Source: Telmatactis stephensoni | Lineage: Eukaryota; Cnidaria; Anthozoa; Actiniaria; Isophelliidae | NCBI GenBank assembly: GCA_029948255.1 | Contig: JALIZF010001907.1 | Coordinates: forward strand, 62,001 to 126,000 | Direction: 5' to 3' | DNA length: 64,000 bases | Part shown: in pieces, positions 21,979 to 33,480 of the stretch | Numbering within the stretch: position 1 is the first letter of the stretch | How the letters are laid out: every line of letters starts with the position of its first letter | Position numbers and translations under genes: made by a program | Notes under the pieces: model-generated | Told to the model about the DNA's origin: nothing | The model's database searches: none | The model's input: the letters and a program-made list of their open reading frames with translations, nothing else

Positions 21979-24900
21979 CTAGCTAAGTAAGAAGTCGGAG
22001 TGGTATCCTCTTGTGATATTTTGAAAGCGTTTGTAGTCTTCTTTCAATTCCTGCAATCAAATTTATGAAGTTAAACAATGTTAGCCAACTGTTGGTTTTC
22101 CAAGATAAGTTTAAGGCTCTGACTAGGCTTTACAGTAGTAACTCACTTTAAAATTGAAATTATTGTTGCAGCATTTCTATCTCAAAGCGCGAAGATTTAT
22201 TTTAAAGTGCGATACCTACTTCGGAGTGCATCAACTATTATTTCTAATTGCAACAATTGTTTTAAAGTCAGTTTGAACCCCTAAGGTTAAGATTAAGAAA
22301 TTCTTATTTCTAGTAAGCAAAACCTCTATACAATGGACAATTTTTATTTGTGTCCCTTCAGTGTACACATCAGAAATGATGAATATTAAATCAAATTAAG
22401 AAGAAGAAGAATGAAATTAATTAAAATAATTGATTAAATTAAATTAATATGAATATGAATATTAAATTAAGAAACACCTTACCGCGTGTGTGTCAAGGAG
22501 CTGTTTGGCAGACTTTCTTTCGCTACGGAGTACTGAATTTAACTGGTCAATTCTAGTAATACAGTAAAAACGTAGACCCATAAACAAAGACAAAAATGGC
22601 ATGAAATCTTTCAAAAAAAATCCTTGTCAAAGCGAAGTCTAATTTCGTACCTTTGATTGAGGTCATCAACTTCGCTTTTGTGTATCTTCGCTACCCGCTC
22701 TGCCTCGGCAGCAGCTAGTTCTTCACATTCTTTTTTGGTGGAGTTTATCGCTTCTTGAAGTCGTCGGTCAAAGTTTTTCTTCAAAGATAACCAACGAAAA
22801 TAGATATTTTTTTAGGGTCGGAAATAATCATGGAGTAAAAGCATTTTGTGAAAAATGAGTGAATAAATTTGAACGAGTGGGATTTCAAAGAAATCCCATG
22901 AGTTCAAATTTGTTCCAAATTGCACGAGAAAGCCATATGATTTCCTGTTAAGGTGACTGACTACGTTGGCAAAAAGTAATTAAATATCGTTTAAACCACA
23001 ATTTTCTAGAACGAAATTTAATGCTGATCCCAAAAACGAAAAGAAAAAAGGGGGGTCCCGCACTCGTTTCCGAGATAATCAGCATTGTATGAATGCCTAT
23101 CTCCGAATTTTTGATGCGAAAATCGCTTAACCGGAAGTGAATAGAAAATAAATTAAGAATTAGGGAAATAACATTTCTACAAAGGCTACAATTGCGTAAA
23201 TATTAGCTAATGGAGTATTCTGCGAAATGGCATAAATACTTTTGATGTGAGAACAGCAAAATACCTTCATTCCTTGGCTTTTGTGCCGCGAGTACCAACC
23301 ACAATTGTCCTCATGTCGAGCAAAATTTTATACAAAAATCAATTTTTTCATATGCTAGAATAATTAACTTTTTTTGCAAAATTGATATGATTGAGATTTT
23401 TAGGTGTTTTTTTAAATAAACGAAAAAAAAGTATAGGGTCCCGTGCAAAAATGAAAGGTTTTGTGCCTTTGAAGTTGTTAAAAGGGCTAAAAAATGCTAA
23501 CCGGAAGTGCCACCATTTTAAAAATGACGCGTAGCGCGAGCTTGATTCAAATTTGTGTTGACGAAAACAAGCGAGCGCTCACTGTTTTTTCCAAAAAGAA
23601 AATATTTTTACTTCATTCTCTAATGATTTTGAGTATTTAAATCCACAAGAATAAATTTGGAACTGATTTTTGTACAAAAACTTAAGTTTTTCTATGATTT
23701 TTGCTGTTCGCTGAATCTCCGCGCGCTATGACATTGCTTAAGACGTAATGCGCGAAATCATGCGCAGTGCCAACGTAGTCAGTCACCTTAATAATATATA
23801 TGAAAAATTTTTAGAAACAAATGAGTTTTTTTCTCTGAAAAAGAGCGAACATTTTTTAATAAAACCTGAGCGCGCGCTCGATGACGTGTGATGGCGTCAG
23901 TAGCGCGCGCACATTTCAGCGAAAATTTCGGCGGGAAAAAAGCGCGCGCGCGCCAGTAAAAGCCTCTAGCTAGTTTTGGCGGGAAAAGTACAAAAACTAG
24001 CAGGGAAAACTGATTTCATCTTTTCTTACCCTTGCAACCGACAGAGCTTCAGCAAGAGCTCTCTCTCGCTCCAATGCAGCCTCATTTCGTAGTCGTCTTG
24101 TAAGGCTTTCAGTAAGCTCTTTGAGGGCATTTTGCTTATCTTCTTCTGCCTTCCTAGCAGCTTCTTTGAGTGCTTCAGCCTTTTCCTTCATGTAATTTTC
24201 ATAAGCAAGACGAGCTCGTTTTTTCTCGGCAATTTCACAACGATACTTTATTTCAGCCATTTGTTTCTCAGCTTTCTGCAAGGGAAACATTTCATTTGTT
24301 TATACATATGTATTTGTTAAGTGAAATAATTATTAATAAAGTAATTTGTATGATATTATGTCGATATGCTCATAAGAGGAAGGGCAACAGGGGTAGACTT
24401 AGGAGAGGGGGGAAGGGTGCTCACCCCTTCCTGATATGACTTTGGACAATTTTCTTCTTGATACGTTTCCAAAAATATATCCTCCTCTGGATCTTCTGGA
24501 CAGTTTCCCATTTTCTATTTAACAAATAGATTCCATTTTTCCGTGCGTCTGTACTCTAATCGATGCACAGATGACGTCAAAATGTTGACTGTTGTTCTCA
24601 CCACATTTTGACGTCTTCTGTGCATCGATTAGAGTACAGACGCACGGAAAAATGGAATCTATCTGTTTTATATAATATTTATCGAAACATTCCAACCAAT
24701 CAGAGCGCGCGTAAGATTCGATGACGCCATCTATGTGTGTGAACTCTAATCACACATGGTTGTTCGACCAATCAGAGCGCGCGTAATATGCCAATTATTG
24801 TATAAAACACTGTAACTCCTCCCCCCTCCCTTTTATACACATAATCAGTTCTAAACAATTAATACATACTGACCTGTCTAGCTTCTTCCAGAGCCTGTTC

Positions 24901-26854
24901 TCTCTCTGCATTCATTTTCTCTCTCAGTTCTTCTAATGCTCTCATTCTTTCTGCTAGTGCTTTGGCTTCTGCCTCTGCCAACTTAAAATGAAGATTCCAG
25001 TGTTCATCTTCCAAAATGACATTGAAAAAATGGTGTGGGCACCTCTATTTGATGACCACCCTCTAATAAATTTGATCAAAATGGACACATTGCAAATTGT
25101 TTGTTTTGATGGTCTGTCATAAATAATAATTTTTTCAAGTAGGTCAAAAGTGGAGACTTCATAGATCAGAGATTCAATAGAAGATGAATTACAAAATTAT
25201 ATTCTTTAAAATTAATTGCAGGGTGTCTGCAAATAGTTGTTTTATATGGCAAGATGGATTGCATGTGATATTTTGCTATTTTTGTACAAGTAAATTTCAA
25301 GTATGGGTGGCATGGGTGGTGTAGTGGTTAAGCCACTTGCCTCTCACCGCTGTGATCCGGGTTCGAGTCCCGGCTCGGGAACTGGATCATATGTGTTGAG
25401 TTTTTTTGATGCGTTGTTCTCTCCCTTGCCACGAGGATTTTTCCTCCCTCAGCAAAAATCAACATGTGAGTTGAGCATTGTATGAAAAATATTCAAGTGT
25501 AGAGGTAGTGAGTGTGAGATGAAAGACGGCCCAATGGAAGATTAGCGAAAGCTAAATTGGCTTCCGTCTATAAATAAAGACTGTTTTTTGTTGTTGTTGT
25601 TTTTTTGTTGTTGTTTTAATTTAAGGTGGCTCAACTACTCACAGCTTCTTTAATGGCCCTGTCTTTATCTTCTTGCATAGATTTCCTTAGCTCATTAAGT
25701 AGCTCTGTCCCGATACCTTAATAATGAAAAACAATCAACATTACTCAAACTTTGGTTCTGTCCCCTAACTGGCCCCTTTAACCTAATTTCTATATAACAT
25801 TTATTTTACTTTTTCCCCCTTGTCCCCACTGACTTGGCAGTGGAGTATTATTCCATATACCATTCCCCAAAGGAAACTTCCAGTAAAGTGGTACAGTCAC
25901 ATTAACAGTGACTAGTGTTACAATGTTCCTCAATTATAATTGGCTATCCTATAGATACAGTATTATCAACAAACTCTATACCAAATCTAATTAGCCTGCA
26001 TAGTAAACAGTTCTTTGATGAGATTTAGGGAGAAATTAGGTTTAGGGATACTCACAATACCTGTTTTTGTTAACACAGGTATCTCAACCCTACTTTCTCC
26101 CTTTCTCCTCAAAGAATAGTCTGCATCACATCCAGAAGAAAACTCTTCTTTAGTCCGTTTGTGACATGAATTGTGTTCTGGACTCCCAACAGTCTTTCTG
26201 GTAAATGTGTTATTTTCTAGATCTGATGCAGGCTATTCAAAGAAACACTTGTTATGCAGGCAAAAATCTGATGGGCTTCTCTATAAAATGAATATACGTC
26301 ACTGTCTTCATTCCAGCAAACAAACACAGCAAGGGAGCAATCAATTCCTGAGTTGACATCAATTCAATTGTATTTTCAGATTTAAGATGCTTAAGTTTCA
26401 GAAAGGAAATGTCTATATATCCAGAAATATTTTAAAAATCAAAAAAGGATTTCCATTCATGAAGAAGCGATTGTCAAAAATTCAAATTAGGAATCAAGGG
26501 TTCTTTTAGTAATTTTTAAAAAAAATGACTTAATGATCTTTCTGTACATTGATATATGTACTGGTATGGATTGAATTGGGTATTGATTGCTCTATGTATT
26601 AGTATCTAATGTATTTGTCCTCACATAATAGATACAAAATACAAAGTAGAAAGTCAGTTTACTGTCAACAACAAAAGAAACAGTCGATGAACCTCGTCCG
26701 TTGTTACATTCATGATATAAACTACAGCTGAGATATCAAAACCCTATGTATAGTACTTACATATGATATTATCATGAGTAGTTTTCCGTGTTTTTAACGT
26801 TGTTTTGCCGCTCAACATTCGTTCTAAAGTCAGAAGTGGGTTTACGGACGCCAT
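21979..26854 (-). CDS. Coiled-coil protein, 7 exons, 263 aa, probably ciliary
   Basis: Read from splice sites with all phases agreeing: exons 26761-26854 (ATG at 26854), 25643-25716, 24874-24981, 24030-24275, 22651-22778, 22483-22552, 21979-22050 (stop TAG). Sum 792 nt. Every intron is GT-AG. The first ~45 residues are non-helical. The remainder is one long charged, Ala/Glu/Lys/Arg-rich coiled coil (for example KAEKQMAEIK, then RNEAALERERALAEAL), ending in a conserved-looking RGYHSDFLLS tail. There is no membrane segment. The pattern (a short HDNIICIGTELL motif before the coil, then a DFLL-type tail) reminds me of vertebrate C6orf163-like proteins, but this is memory-based and unverified. An RFX X-box lies 8 bp upstream of the ATG, which suits a ciliary gene. 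Introns hold a TTAA element, a hairpin element, a SINE and a MITE. Confidence 0.82.
22948..23791. mobile_element. 844-bp TTAA-flanked element in a coiled-coil gene intron
   Basis: TTAA followed by GGTGACTGACTACGTTGGCA at the left is mirrored by TGCCAACGTAGTCAGTCACC then TTAA at the right, a perfect 24-bp inversion including the target site. The interior has no long ORF. It lies between exons 22651-22778 and 24030-24275. The TTAA site points to piggyBac or Kolobok-type mobilisation. Confidence 0.9.
24521..24805. mobile_element. Hairpin element, family with copies at 41.6 and 44.1 kb
   Basis: A ~58-bp arm starting AGATTCCATTTTTCCGTGCG at 24528 is mirrored at 24604-24660 around a short loop. 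A tail follows with ACCAATCAGAGCGCGCGTAA twice and ATGACGCCATCTATGTGTGT. It lies in the intron between exons 24030-24275 and 24874-24981. Copies: 41638-41982 (same strand) and 44078-44290 (reverse). Confidence 0.85.
25301..25613 (+). mobile_element. tRNA-derived SINE, copy 1
   Basis: The head resembles a tRNA gene, with an A-box-like TGGTGTAGTGGTTAAG at about 25316 and a B box GGGTTCGAGTCCCGG at 25359-25374. The body reads GAGTTTTTTTGATG, TTGTTCTCTC, AATCAACATGTGAGTTGAGC, GTAGAGGTAGTGAGTGTGAG. The 3' end has a TTG/T-rich tail. It is antisense in an intron of the coiled-coil gene. A second copy is at 38276-38484 on the minus strand. The two identical-order bodies make this a real family, not a decayed tRNA. 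Confidence 0.9.
25993..26236. mobile_element. Probable MITE with TAGCCTGCAT ends
   Basis: TAGCCTGCATAGTAAACAGT at the left and GATGCAGGCTA at the right are inverted over about 10 bp. Inside, TCTTTGATGAG and CTCCTCAAAGAA form a second inverted pair. No clear target duplication. It lies in intron 1 of the coiled-coil gene. Confidence 0.5.
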
Positions 26855-26861
26855 TTTGGAT

Positions 26862-26875
26862 GTTACCCTGGCTAC
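26862..26875 (-). promoter_or_regulatory. RFX X-box upstream of the coiled-coil gene
   Basis: On the gene's strand the sequence is GTAGCCAGGGTAAC, an exact fit to GTNRCC-N2-RGYAAC. It lies 8 bp 5' of the ATG at 26854. RFX factors bind this site in many ciliary gene promoters. Functional use here is inference. Confidence 0.6.
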
Positions 26876-28083
26876 AACAACTGGGCTACCTGTGCTTTCT
26901 TTACCACAGGACCCCCATAGGTGAGATCCATAAAAACGATACGCTCCATTGTTCTGCGACATACATATCGCTTTCCAACACAAGAATTTTGCGATTTTCA
27001 TAATGGGGATGTATCAACCTATGAAAAACATATTTTGAAAGAAAATTTATTAAAACTCGTCTCTAAAAAGATTTTCTTTTGATTTTAAAATTTTCAACCA
27101 ATCACAAGAATCAAACACAATGGAAAACAAAAGCTACCAATTTGCAATGTTCACTACCTGTATTTAAACCAAGAAGAGTTATCACTCAAAGGAAATCAAT
27201 AATAATAATATGTTACATTTCAAAAACAGTCGTTCTTCTACCATGTCAAGCATTGAATAGCAATGAAGAGAGAATATGCCGCCATCGGCCAAATTCACCA
27301 CTAAACTGATCTAACATCATTAATAATGGCAATGAGCAATGGTTTATTACCACGCTTTCTGTGCTGCTAAAATATTGATCATAAGTATTAAAGAGATTTG
27401 CCTCTAATCAAAGACCCCATCTATATTCCGAAATTAAATTTGCGCCTTCTTTGGGTGATTATTTCAATCATTATTCCAAGGGCCATTGATTTATCTAAAT
27501 GAATTTAGTTAATGCCAGAAAAGAAAAGAAAAATATGTATTGTGGTTGAATTTTCTCCCTTGTTCAATTTTTCAGTTTTTCAATTTATTTTCTTTTGTTT
27601 TTGTGTATGGTGATGTATGATAATGATATAAAACAAAGAAAAAGAAAAATTGAACCTGCAAGGATAAAATTGTATCACAATATATATTATAACCTGACTT
27701 TCGCCGAATAGACAACCAAATTAGTTTCTTAATGGTTATTTAGTTTCTAGGTCACTATTTCTAACTCGTCTCTTGAGTATTAAGGATGTCGCACGCAGAT
27801 GGGGACAAAATTTTTATCGCACAAATGTACGTAAATTCCATTCGACGTCTTGATATGTTTTGCGTGTCACGGAGGAACTATCGCATTTTCGAATTTGTTC
27901 GTTATTGTTATTCTTATATTATTGTATCCTTTTATTAATTTCCTGTGATTCTCTTCTTTTCCAGTTTTTACTTTTGTAGATCCTCAAATGGTAAAGCACT
28001 TTGTCAATAGCGCAGGAAGGTTCGGGTTTTTTTACTTTTAGTTTTAACTGGACCAAAAAAACAGCCTCTAATTTTAACTTCAG
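26876..28083. other. Intergenic, no gene seen
   Basis: Short frames only, with no repeat family recognised. Confidence 0.4.
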
Positions 28084-28217
28084 ATACCACATAGCTACCA
28101 CGTCTCGTGACAATCAACACTAGACCTGATGAAGGCCGATGGTTTCGGTCGAAACGTCGTTCCAAAGTTTCATTTATTCCAGTAATTGACTTAATTTATC
28201 TGAATACCACATAGCTA
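28084..28217 (+). mobile_element. Short insert between 14-bp direct repeats with hammerhead-like core
   Basis: ATACCACATAGCTA occurs at 28084-28097 and 28204-28217. The 106-bp insert holds the hammerhead-type core CTGATGA (28126-28132), a 6-bp stem II (28134-28139 with 28145-28150), GAAA (28151-28154), and a stem III ACGT/ACGT (28100-28103 with 28154-28157) that leaves GTC at the expected cleavage place (28104). An extra A after the core and a mispair at the base of stem I make it degenerate. It resembles ribozymes carried by Penelope-like and retrozyme elements, which are flanked by short duplications. Confidence 0.45.
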
Positions 28218-29446
28218 TGTTCCTCTATTTTTAGCTGCAGGAAGGGAGGGCTATACAGTATAGCAAAAGAAGAGGACTAAAAGGGGGATGAGAAAGAGGA
28301 TAGAAAAGAACAGGTTTGCTCCTTGAGCGGCGTGAACAGTTTGCTGCGGTTTTTAGCGACAGGGCCGCGGGGAGTCCATGTCAGCGTTCAATAAGATATT
28401 GGTAAAAACCTCTTTAGATTCAAAGGATTTAGTTATTTAGCACTGTTAAGTACGACAGACACCGCAGCCATTTTGTTGAGTGCTTCACACAACCGCAAAT
28501 TTACGATATGCAAAAGCACCTGGCTGAGACACCATAAGCGAATATCGACACACAGGGAACCCGTCAAGCAGAAAATAATTTCAAATTCATTTAAGAATAA
28601 ACATTAACCAAACCGCGCGGAAAGTACAAACACAGCAGCTTATCACAGTGGTTAACTCAGTATGAACATTACGTATTAATGCCTGTTATAGGCCTTGTTC
28701 ATATCGATAGCCAATTGTATTAGGCCGGTCGTTTAACTTTCTCAAATGAGTACCCAACGAGCAATTTTGAACCAAACCACTTTGCACATTTCAATTTGTC
28801 GCTCTGTTTTGGTTGGTTAAAAATTGATAACAATTAGGATAAACAAAAGCTGACTAAATATCGTAAAAGGGCAAAAAATCTCACGAACAGCTCTTGCGAC
28901 TTGGTTTTTATTGCAATTTCTTGAAATCTTTGGACTATGCATGAATAAAACGATCTTTGACTTGTGCTAATTTGAGTATTCCTGAGTATATGAATTGAAG
29001 ACATAAGTAAAAAAATATTATTACTAATATGATACAGTTTCTTGGAAGGTTATTTTGGTCTGTGTACAGGTAGTCTATCACGTTTTTTTTTTCTCACTAC
29101 AGGTTTTTTACGTAGACTTTCCCCTAAGGCAAGGCAGTTCATTCAAGGGCCCAGGCTGGCCGCAAATTACCAACTCGAAGACAAAATTGTACCAACCACT
29201 ATTACTGTCGTACAAACCATTAAAAACCGTAGTTTTGAGGTAAAAACTCAACATCAAGTACTCCAGGGAGTCAGAGGATAGGTGTTTTAATGTTTTCTGT
29301 GAGCGCGCAAATTCTTCGCTTTAGTTGATGAAGTTTTTATTTTCTTAGAGAAAAATGCGATGAAGCCCCTTAAATCTATGGTCAGGTGGAAGAATTCATC
29401 ATTCTTTATATCATAAAGATGGCGCAAGTTATCAAATCGTGGCTAT
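28218..29446. other. Intergenic, 3' flank of Kv gene 1
   Basis: No second gene seen. A plus-strand frame at 29042-29281 has no recognisable domain. Confidence 0.4.
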
Positions 29447-30673
29447 CTATCGAACGCCTGCCTTATAAGAACGCGTCCTCCTGTACGATCTGCTATCGGG
29501 CGGGGGTTGCACGCGTACAGGTTCAGACTTGAGGTACGCGTTAAAATTTGTGGCCAGCGCCATAACTGGGAGAGAAAAGATCACCACCCCTAGTACAGCA
29601 CAAACACTTCCAACAAGTCTCCCAAGATGCGTAACGGGCACTAAATCCCCATATCCCACTGTTGTTATGGTATTAATGCTCCACCAACATGCTTCAGGAA
29701 TGCTACTAAACTGAGAGTATGGACTCCCTACGTCTGCGAAATATACTGCGCTTGACGAGAGTATAACAGTCATGAATGCAAACAGCATGACCATTTCAAG
29801 TTCTTTAAGACTCGCGCGTACTGTGTTCCCTAAAACTCGTAGTCCTCTAGAATAACGAGTTAATTTAAAGATTCTAAAAACACGAATCAGTCTAGTAACC
29901 CGTAGAACTGAGAGTGATACCATTTTCCTGTTACCAGCAATAAGAACAATGAAGTATGGCAAAATTGCTAAAATGTCAATGACGTTGAGACTGGAGAAAA
30001 AGAAGTCAGATTTGACTGGAGCGGACCATAAGCGAACAATATATTCTATCAAGAACCAAGAGTAACAGACTATTTCTATGATGACAAATATTTCTTCTGT
30101 ATATTCCTGGCAAGTGTTTTCCTCTAAAACGTCCCCATGGCATGAACTGTTTGACGTTGCATTGCACGAGCTTTTAATATTCTTTGTATCTGGACAAGAG
30201 TTCGAGTTTAAAAATGGCAGTGTTTCCACGCAAGATAACACTAAGGATATGATTATCATAGATATTGAGAACATCGCAATTACTCGAGCACAAGTCGACG
30301 TATCAGGATGCTCAAATAGATTCCACATTTTTTCCTGTAAATTCTTAGCTGGCCATTTTGTCTTTGTTCTGGCCATACCCTTTGCAATGGAGTCTAAGGC
30401 TTGTTCTCCAAGTTGGAAAAAACGTACTTCCTCCGTAAATACGCGAAAAGGGACATCGTCCGGTAAAACAAGTCTTCCATTGGATTGATAGTAGTACAAT
30501 ATATATTCAAATGCAATACGGTGTCTATTGAAGTAATATCCATTCATAGATGTGTCGAAATATCGCTGCCGTTTGTTGGGGCAACCAAGAAGAGTCTTTG
30601 GAAAACGACGCAATGTCTCGGGTCTCGTCTCAAAGGTTGTTCCACTTACATTTATTACCACACGGTCGGACAT
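29447..30673 (-). CDS. Shaker-type (Kv1-like) voltage-gated K+ channel subunit 1
   Basis: Intronless, 408 residues from the ATG at 30673 (two codons upstream the frame has only a TTG). Domain order: T1 tetramerisation domain (about residues 4-97; NVSGTTFET, LLGCP, RYFD), S1 (~131-152), glycosylatable outer loop (NATSNSS), S2 with conserved F and E (~195-216), S3 with D, S4 with Arg/Lys every third residue (LRVTRLIRVFRIFKLTR, ~257-273), S5, selectivity filter TTVGYGD (337-343), S6 (~351-377). The S6 hinge reads PVM where Shaker has PVP. The C-tail is short with no PDZ ligand. It conducts or modulates K+ current as a tetramer in the plasma membrane. A paralogue on the same strand lies 18 kb away. 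Confidence 0.96.
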   Translation of the reverse strand: MSDRVVINVSGTTFETRPETLRRFPKTLLGCPNKRQRYFDTSMNGYYFNRHRIAFEYILYYYQSNGRLVLPDDVPFRVFTEEVRFFQLGEQALDSIAKGMARTKTKWPAKNLQEKMWNLFEHPDTSTCARVIAMFSISMIIISLVLSCVETLPFLNSNSCPDTKNIKSSCNATSNSSCHGDVLEENTCQEYTEEIFVIIEIVCYSWFLIEYIVRLWSAPVKSDFFFSSLNVIDILAILPYFIVLIAGNRKMVSLSVLRVTRLIRVFRIFKLTRYSRGLRVLGNTVRASLKELEMVMLFAFMTVILSSSAVYFADVGSPYSQFSSIPEACWWSINTITTVGYGDLVPVTHLGRLVGSVCAVLGVVIFSLPVMALATNFNAYLKSEPVRVQPPPDSRSYRRTRSYKAGVR

Positions 30674-32379
30674 ATTCAACGAGCGGTCACGCAGCCCTTA
30701 CAACGAGCCAAGTTGTACATGTTTTCTTTCTTGTTGTGGGATTAATACAGCGTCTTGCAGATTTGACTTCATATTTTGCTCGAGGAAATCCTCAAGTGCC
30801 TCCTTTTCCAAAACATTCAGCTTACAAATTGACTTGCTCAAATTGCCTCTCAACGTTTCAACACCAAATATTTTAGATTCAAAATTATTGGCTTTTCTTC
30901 AATGAATTAGCTTAGAAATCTTAAATGTATTAAAAATTAATCAAGAGAATTGACTTTGAATTTCCAACCACCAATCGAGAAAGTCTTTTGTAGCTGGGCG
31001 GTGAGACAGTTGACTACCGTATTTTCTTCTCTGATATCAATATTCAACTCACGAGTTAAGCCACAACAAACAACTAAAATATACAACAGTTTTTTAATTT
31101 TATTATAGGAACGTCTTTGTTTTTCTTCTTCTCTAAAATTTCTCGTCTTCTAAGATTCTTGAGGCAGCTCTTTTGATAACAAATTACGTGGGGTTCTCAG
31201 TCAACGATGCGGTTTGACAGCGAGAAGAGTTCTCACATATTTTTGGCGACAAAACGTGTTTACGATATTTCGCATGTCTATACGGTACTGCTGTTAAAAC
31301 CAGAATTAAATAAAGAAGTTAAAAAGTCAAACATAAGTCTTGCTTTTCACTTTAAATGCTTTAGAATTGCAATTAATGCTCTGAAATTCTCTCGGCTCAG
31401 AAAGAAGACGTGGGAATCAGATTAATTCTGCGATTTTCGGTAGAACGACAGGTAAAAACCTCAGAAATGATAAATATTACACAAACTGTACCACTAAGAA
31501 GAAAGCGAAAAGAAAAACATGTCTGTGTGGGGAAAACAAATGTAAAAAGGAAAGGAACTTAGAAGATTTTGCAGTAAAATATGCAAATAATAAAAAAAAG
31601 GAATATTTTTCAAAAACAAATCGCGCCGCGCGATATTCGTAACATCTCATGACATGTAATGATTACAACAGAAATTTCTCTCCGTTACTTTTTTGCTGAA
31701 ACTGTCAAAGACGACCTATCGCAATCCGTAGAATTTGTTAGTCAAGAATAAATGGATCTTAGAATCAGTTGAGGTTATCCACAGCAGTTTATTTTAATTG
31801 CAAGGAAGGATTTCACTGGCGAAGAACGAAGAAAAAATAATGAAAAATTTATTGGTCAAGTCAGAAATAAAAATGAAGAGATTTAAACGTCATACCGCAT
31901 ACAATCATATTTTTATTTTGGTTACCACCCATGTCTCAGTAAAACAGCTGTTTTGATTGAATTTGTGATGAATGATAAAATCTGCGTGGTCAGTTTAAGT
32001 GAAAGTATTCGAGTTAAAGTGCTGGATGTTTGAGGCGTGAGGAAGATTTAAAAAAGGAACAACAAAGTAATGATAACGAATAAACACTCGGAATGAACAG
32101 AAGAAATGGACAACAATGATACAAAACTACAATAAAACAAAATTAGAAACAAACGAAGTTAAACACACAAGCAAAAGACAGAAACAAGCAAAAGAGCTGA
32201 ACAACAGTAAGTATAAAGATATGAAAACATAATAGTGTACAAATTACAATTAAAAGAACGGAATGCACCGTTAGCACAAATTATCAGTGGGTAAACTAAT
32301 GACACGATGAACAGAACACAGAGGAAAGATATTAGCGTTTACTAGACGACAAGTGATCTAGGGATCAAACCAAAAACGA
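30674..32379. other. Intergenic upstream of Kv gene 1
   Basis: No gene, exon or repeat family recognised. Confidence 0.4.
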
Positions 32380-32605
32380 CTGAATCAAACAAATAAACAA
32401 AAAAACAAAAAAACAAACAAAAACGAACGGACGGACGAACGAACAAATGAACGCACAAACTAAATAAATGAATCAACGAATGAATGAAAAGATAGTGAAT
32501 GAATGAATGGATGAATGAATGAATGAATGAATGAATGAATGAATGAATGAATGATTGAACAATCAATCAATCAATAATCAACAAACGAATGAATGAATGA
32601 ATATA
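32380..32605 (+). repeat. Simple repeats: (AAAC)n then (GAAT)n
   Basis: AAAC-type units at about 32390-32425 grade through GGACG/AACG into GAATGAATG runs at 32495-32555 and 32585-32600. The minus-strand frame of SFIHSFIH repeats is an artefact. Confidence 0.9.
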
Positions 32606-33169
32606 TACAATGAAATGAAGAGATTAGAAATAGACAAAGATTGCGCGGAATGTTTCAAGGTGATTTTGTTGCACTCGTGCTCGCAGACCGCCTTTCCATT
32701 TTAAACGACGGCTCAGGAGCCGGCGAAAGATTAATTGCTTAATGTCTACACTGTGCTCACCGCAACTTACAAATTACTTTTCAATAAACAACTCCGCGAG
32801 TTATACGTAGCATACTATCTGTGGTAAGGGCTTCATCGACGGAGAATCAAGAAGCCGAGAAGCATAAATTCAACTTTTAAAACAGTCGAAAAACAGTTAC
32901 GGTAACAGGCCTTCAGCCTTCATTTGAATATGCTTAAGATCGTTACTGAAATATGAAATTGGTTTCCAACAGAAAAACTTAGCTTCGGATGATCAACCGG
33001 TAGTGGAAATTAATCGAAAATTCATGATAAAAATGCTCATACAAATTGATTGTTTTTCTTGAGAGACTTTGATTGGCTCCGATATGTCCCCAAGGATTTG
33101 GGACAAACATATTAGCATTATAATGAAACTTCGCCGAATAGACTACCCCGATTAGACATTATAATTATT

Positions 33170-33480
33170 ATTTAAGTGTCTAGGTAGCGCAGCGGTCTAA
33201 GGTGATATCTAAAGGTATGGATTAGGGTCCGGATATCGTCTCCCTCCCTGGCCTTCGGGCTAAGTCAACTGTAATATGTAGCACCGGGATAGCGTGGATG
33301 GGGCCGAAATCTTCATCCGTAACGTAAGTCGATTCGATGTCTCAGCTTCTCTGAATGTCTCGAGAGAATCGTCCCAATTTTTTTTTTTCATTTATTATTG
33401 TTGCTCATTTTATTTCCGGGGGGTGCATATTTAGGTGTCACAGGTTCGAGCCTCACTGATGCCGGGTTTTTTTAATTTTT
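33170..33480 (+). repeat. Possible degenerate tRNA-like SINE
   Basis: TAGGTAGCGCAGCGGTCTAA at about 33181 looks like a tRNA A-box region. A GGTTCGAGCCTC B-box-like string lies far downstream at 33442. It ends in T-rich DNA. The long spacing means this may be two unrelated remnants. Low confidence. Confidence 0.3.

Noticed and set aside
25304..25380. Functional tRNA gene
   Set aside because: The head is tRNA-like but continues into a SINE body shared with 38276-38484, and the arms do not fold as a complete tRNA by eye.
26020..26060. Telomere-like TTAGGG repeats
   Set aside because: Only two or three scattered TTTAGGG-like words, not a tandem run.
30078..30488. 136-codon plus-strand frame
   Set aside because: Antisense shadow of Kv subunit 1, which has full domain support.
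32342..32566. SFIHSFIH repeat protein on the minus strand
   Set aside because: (GAAT)n simple repeat.
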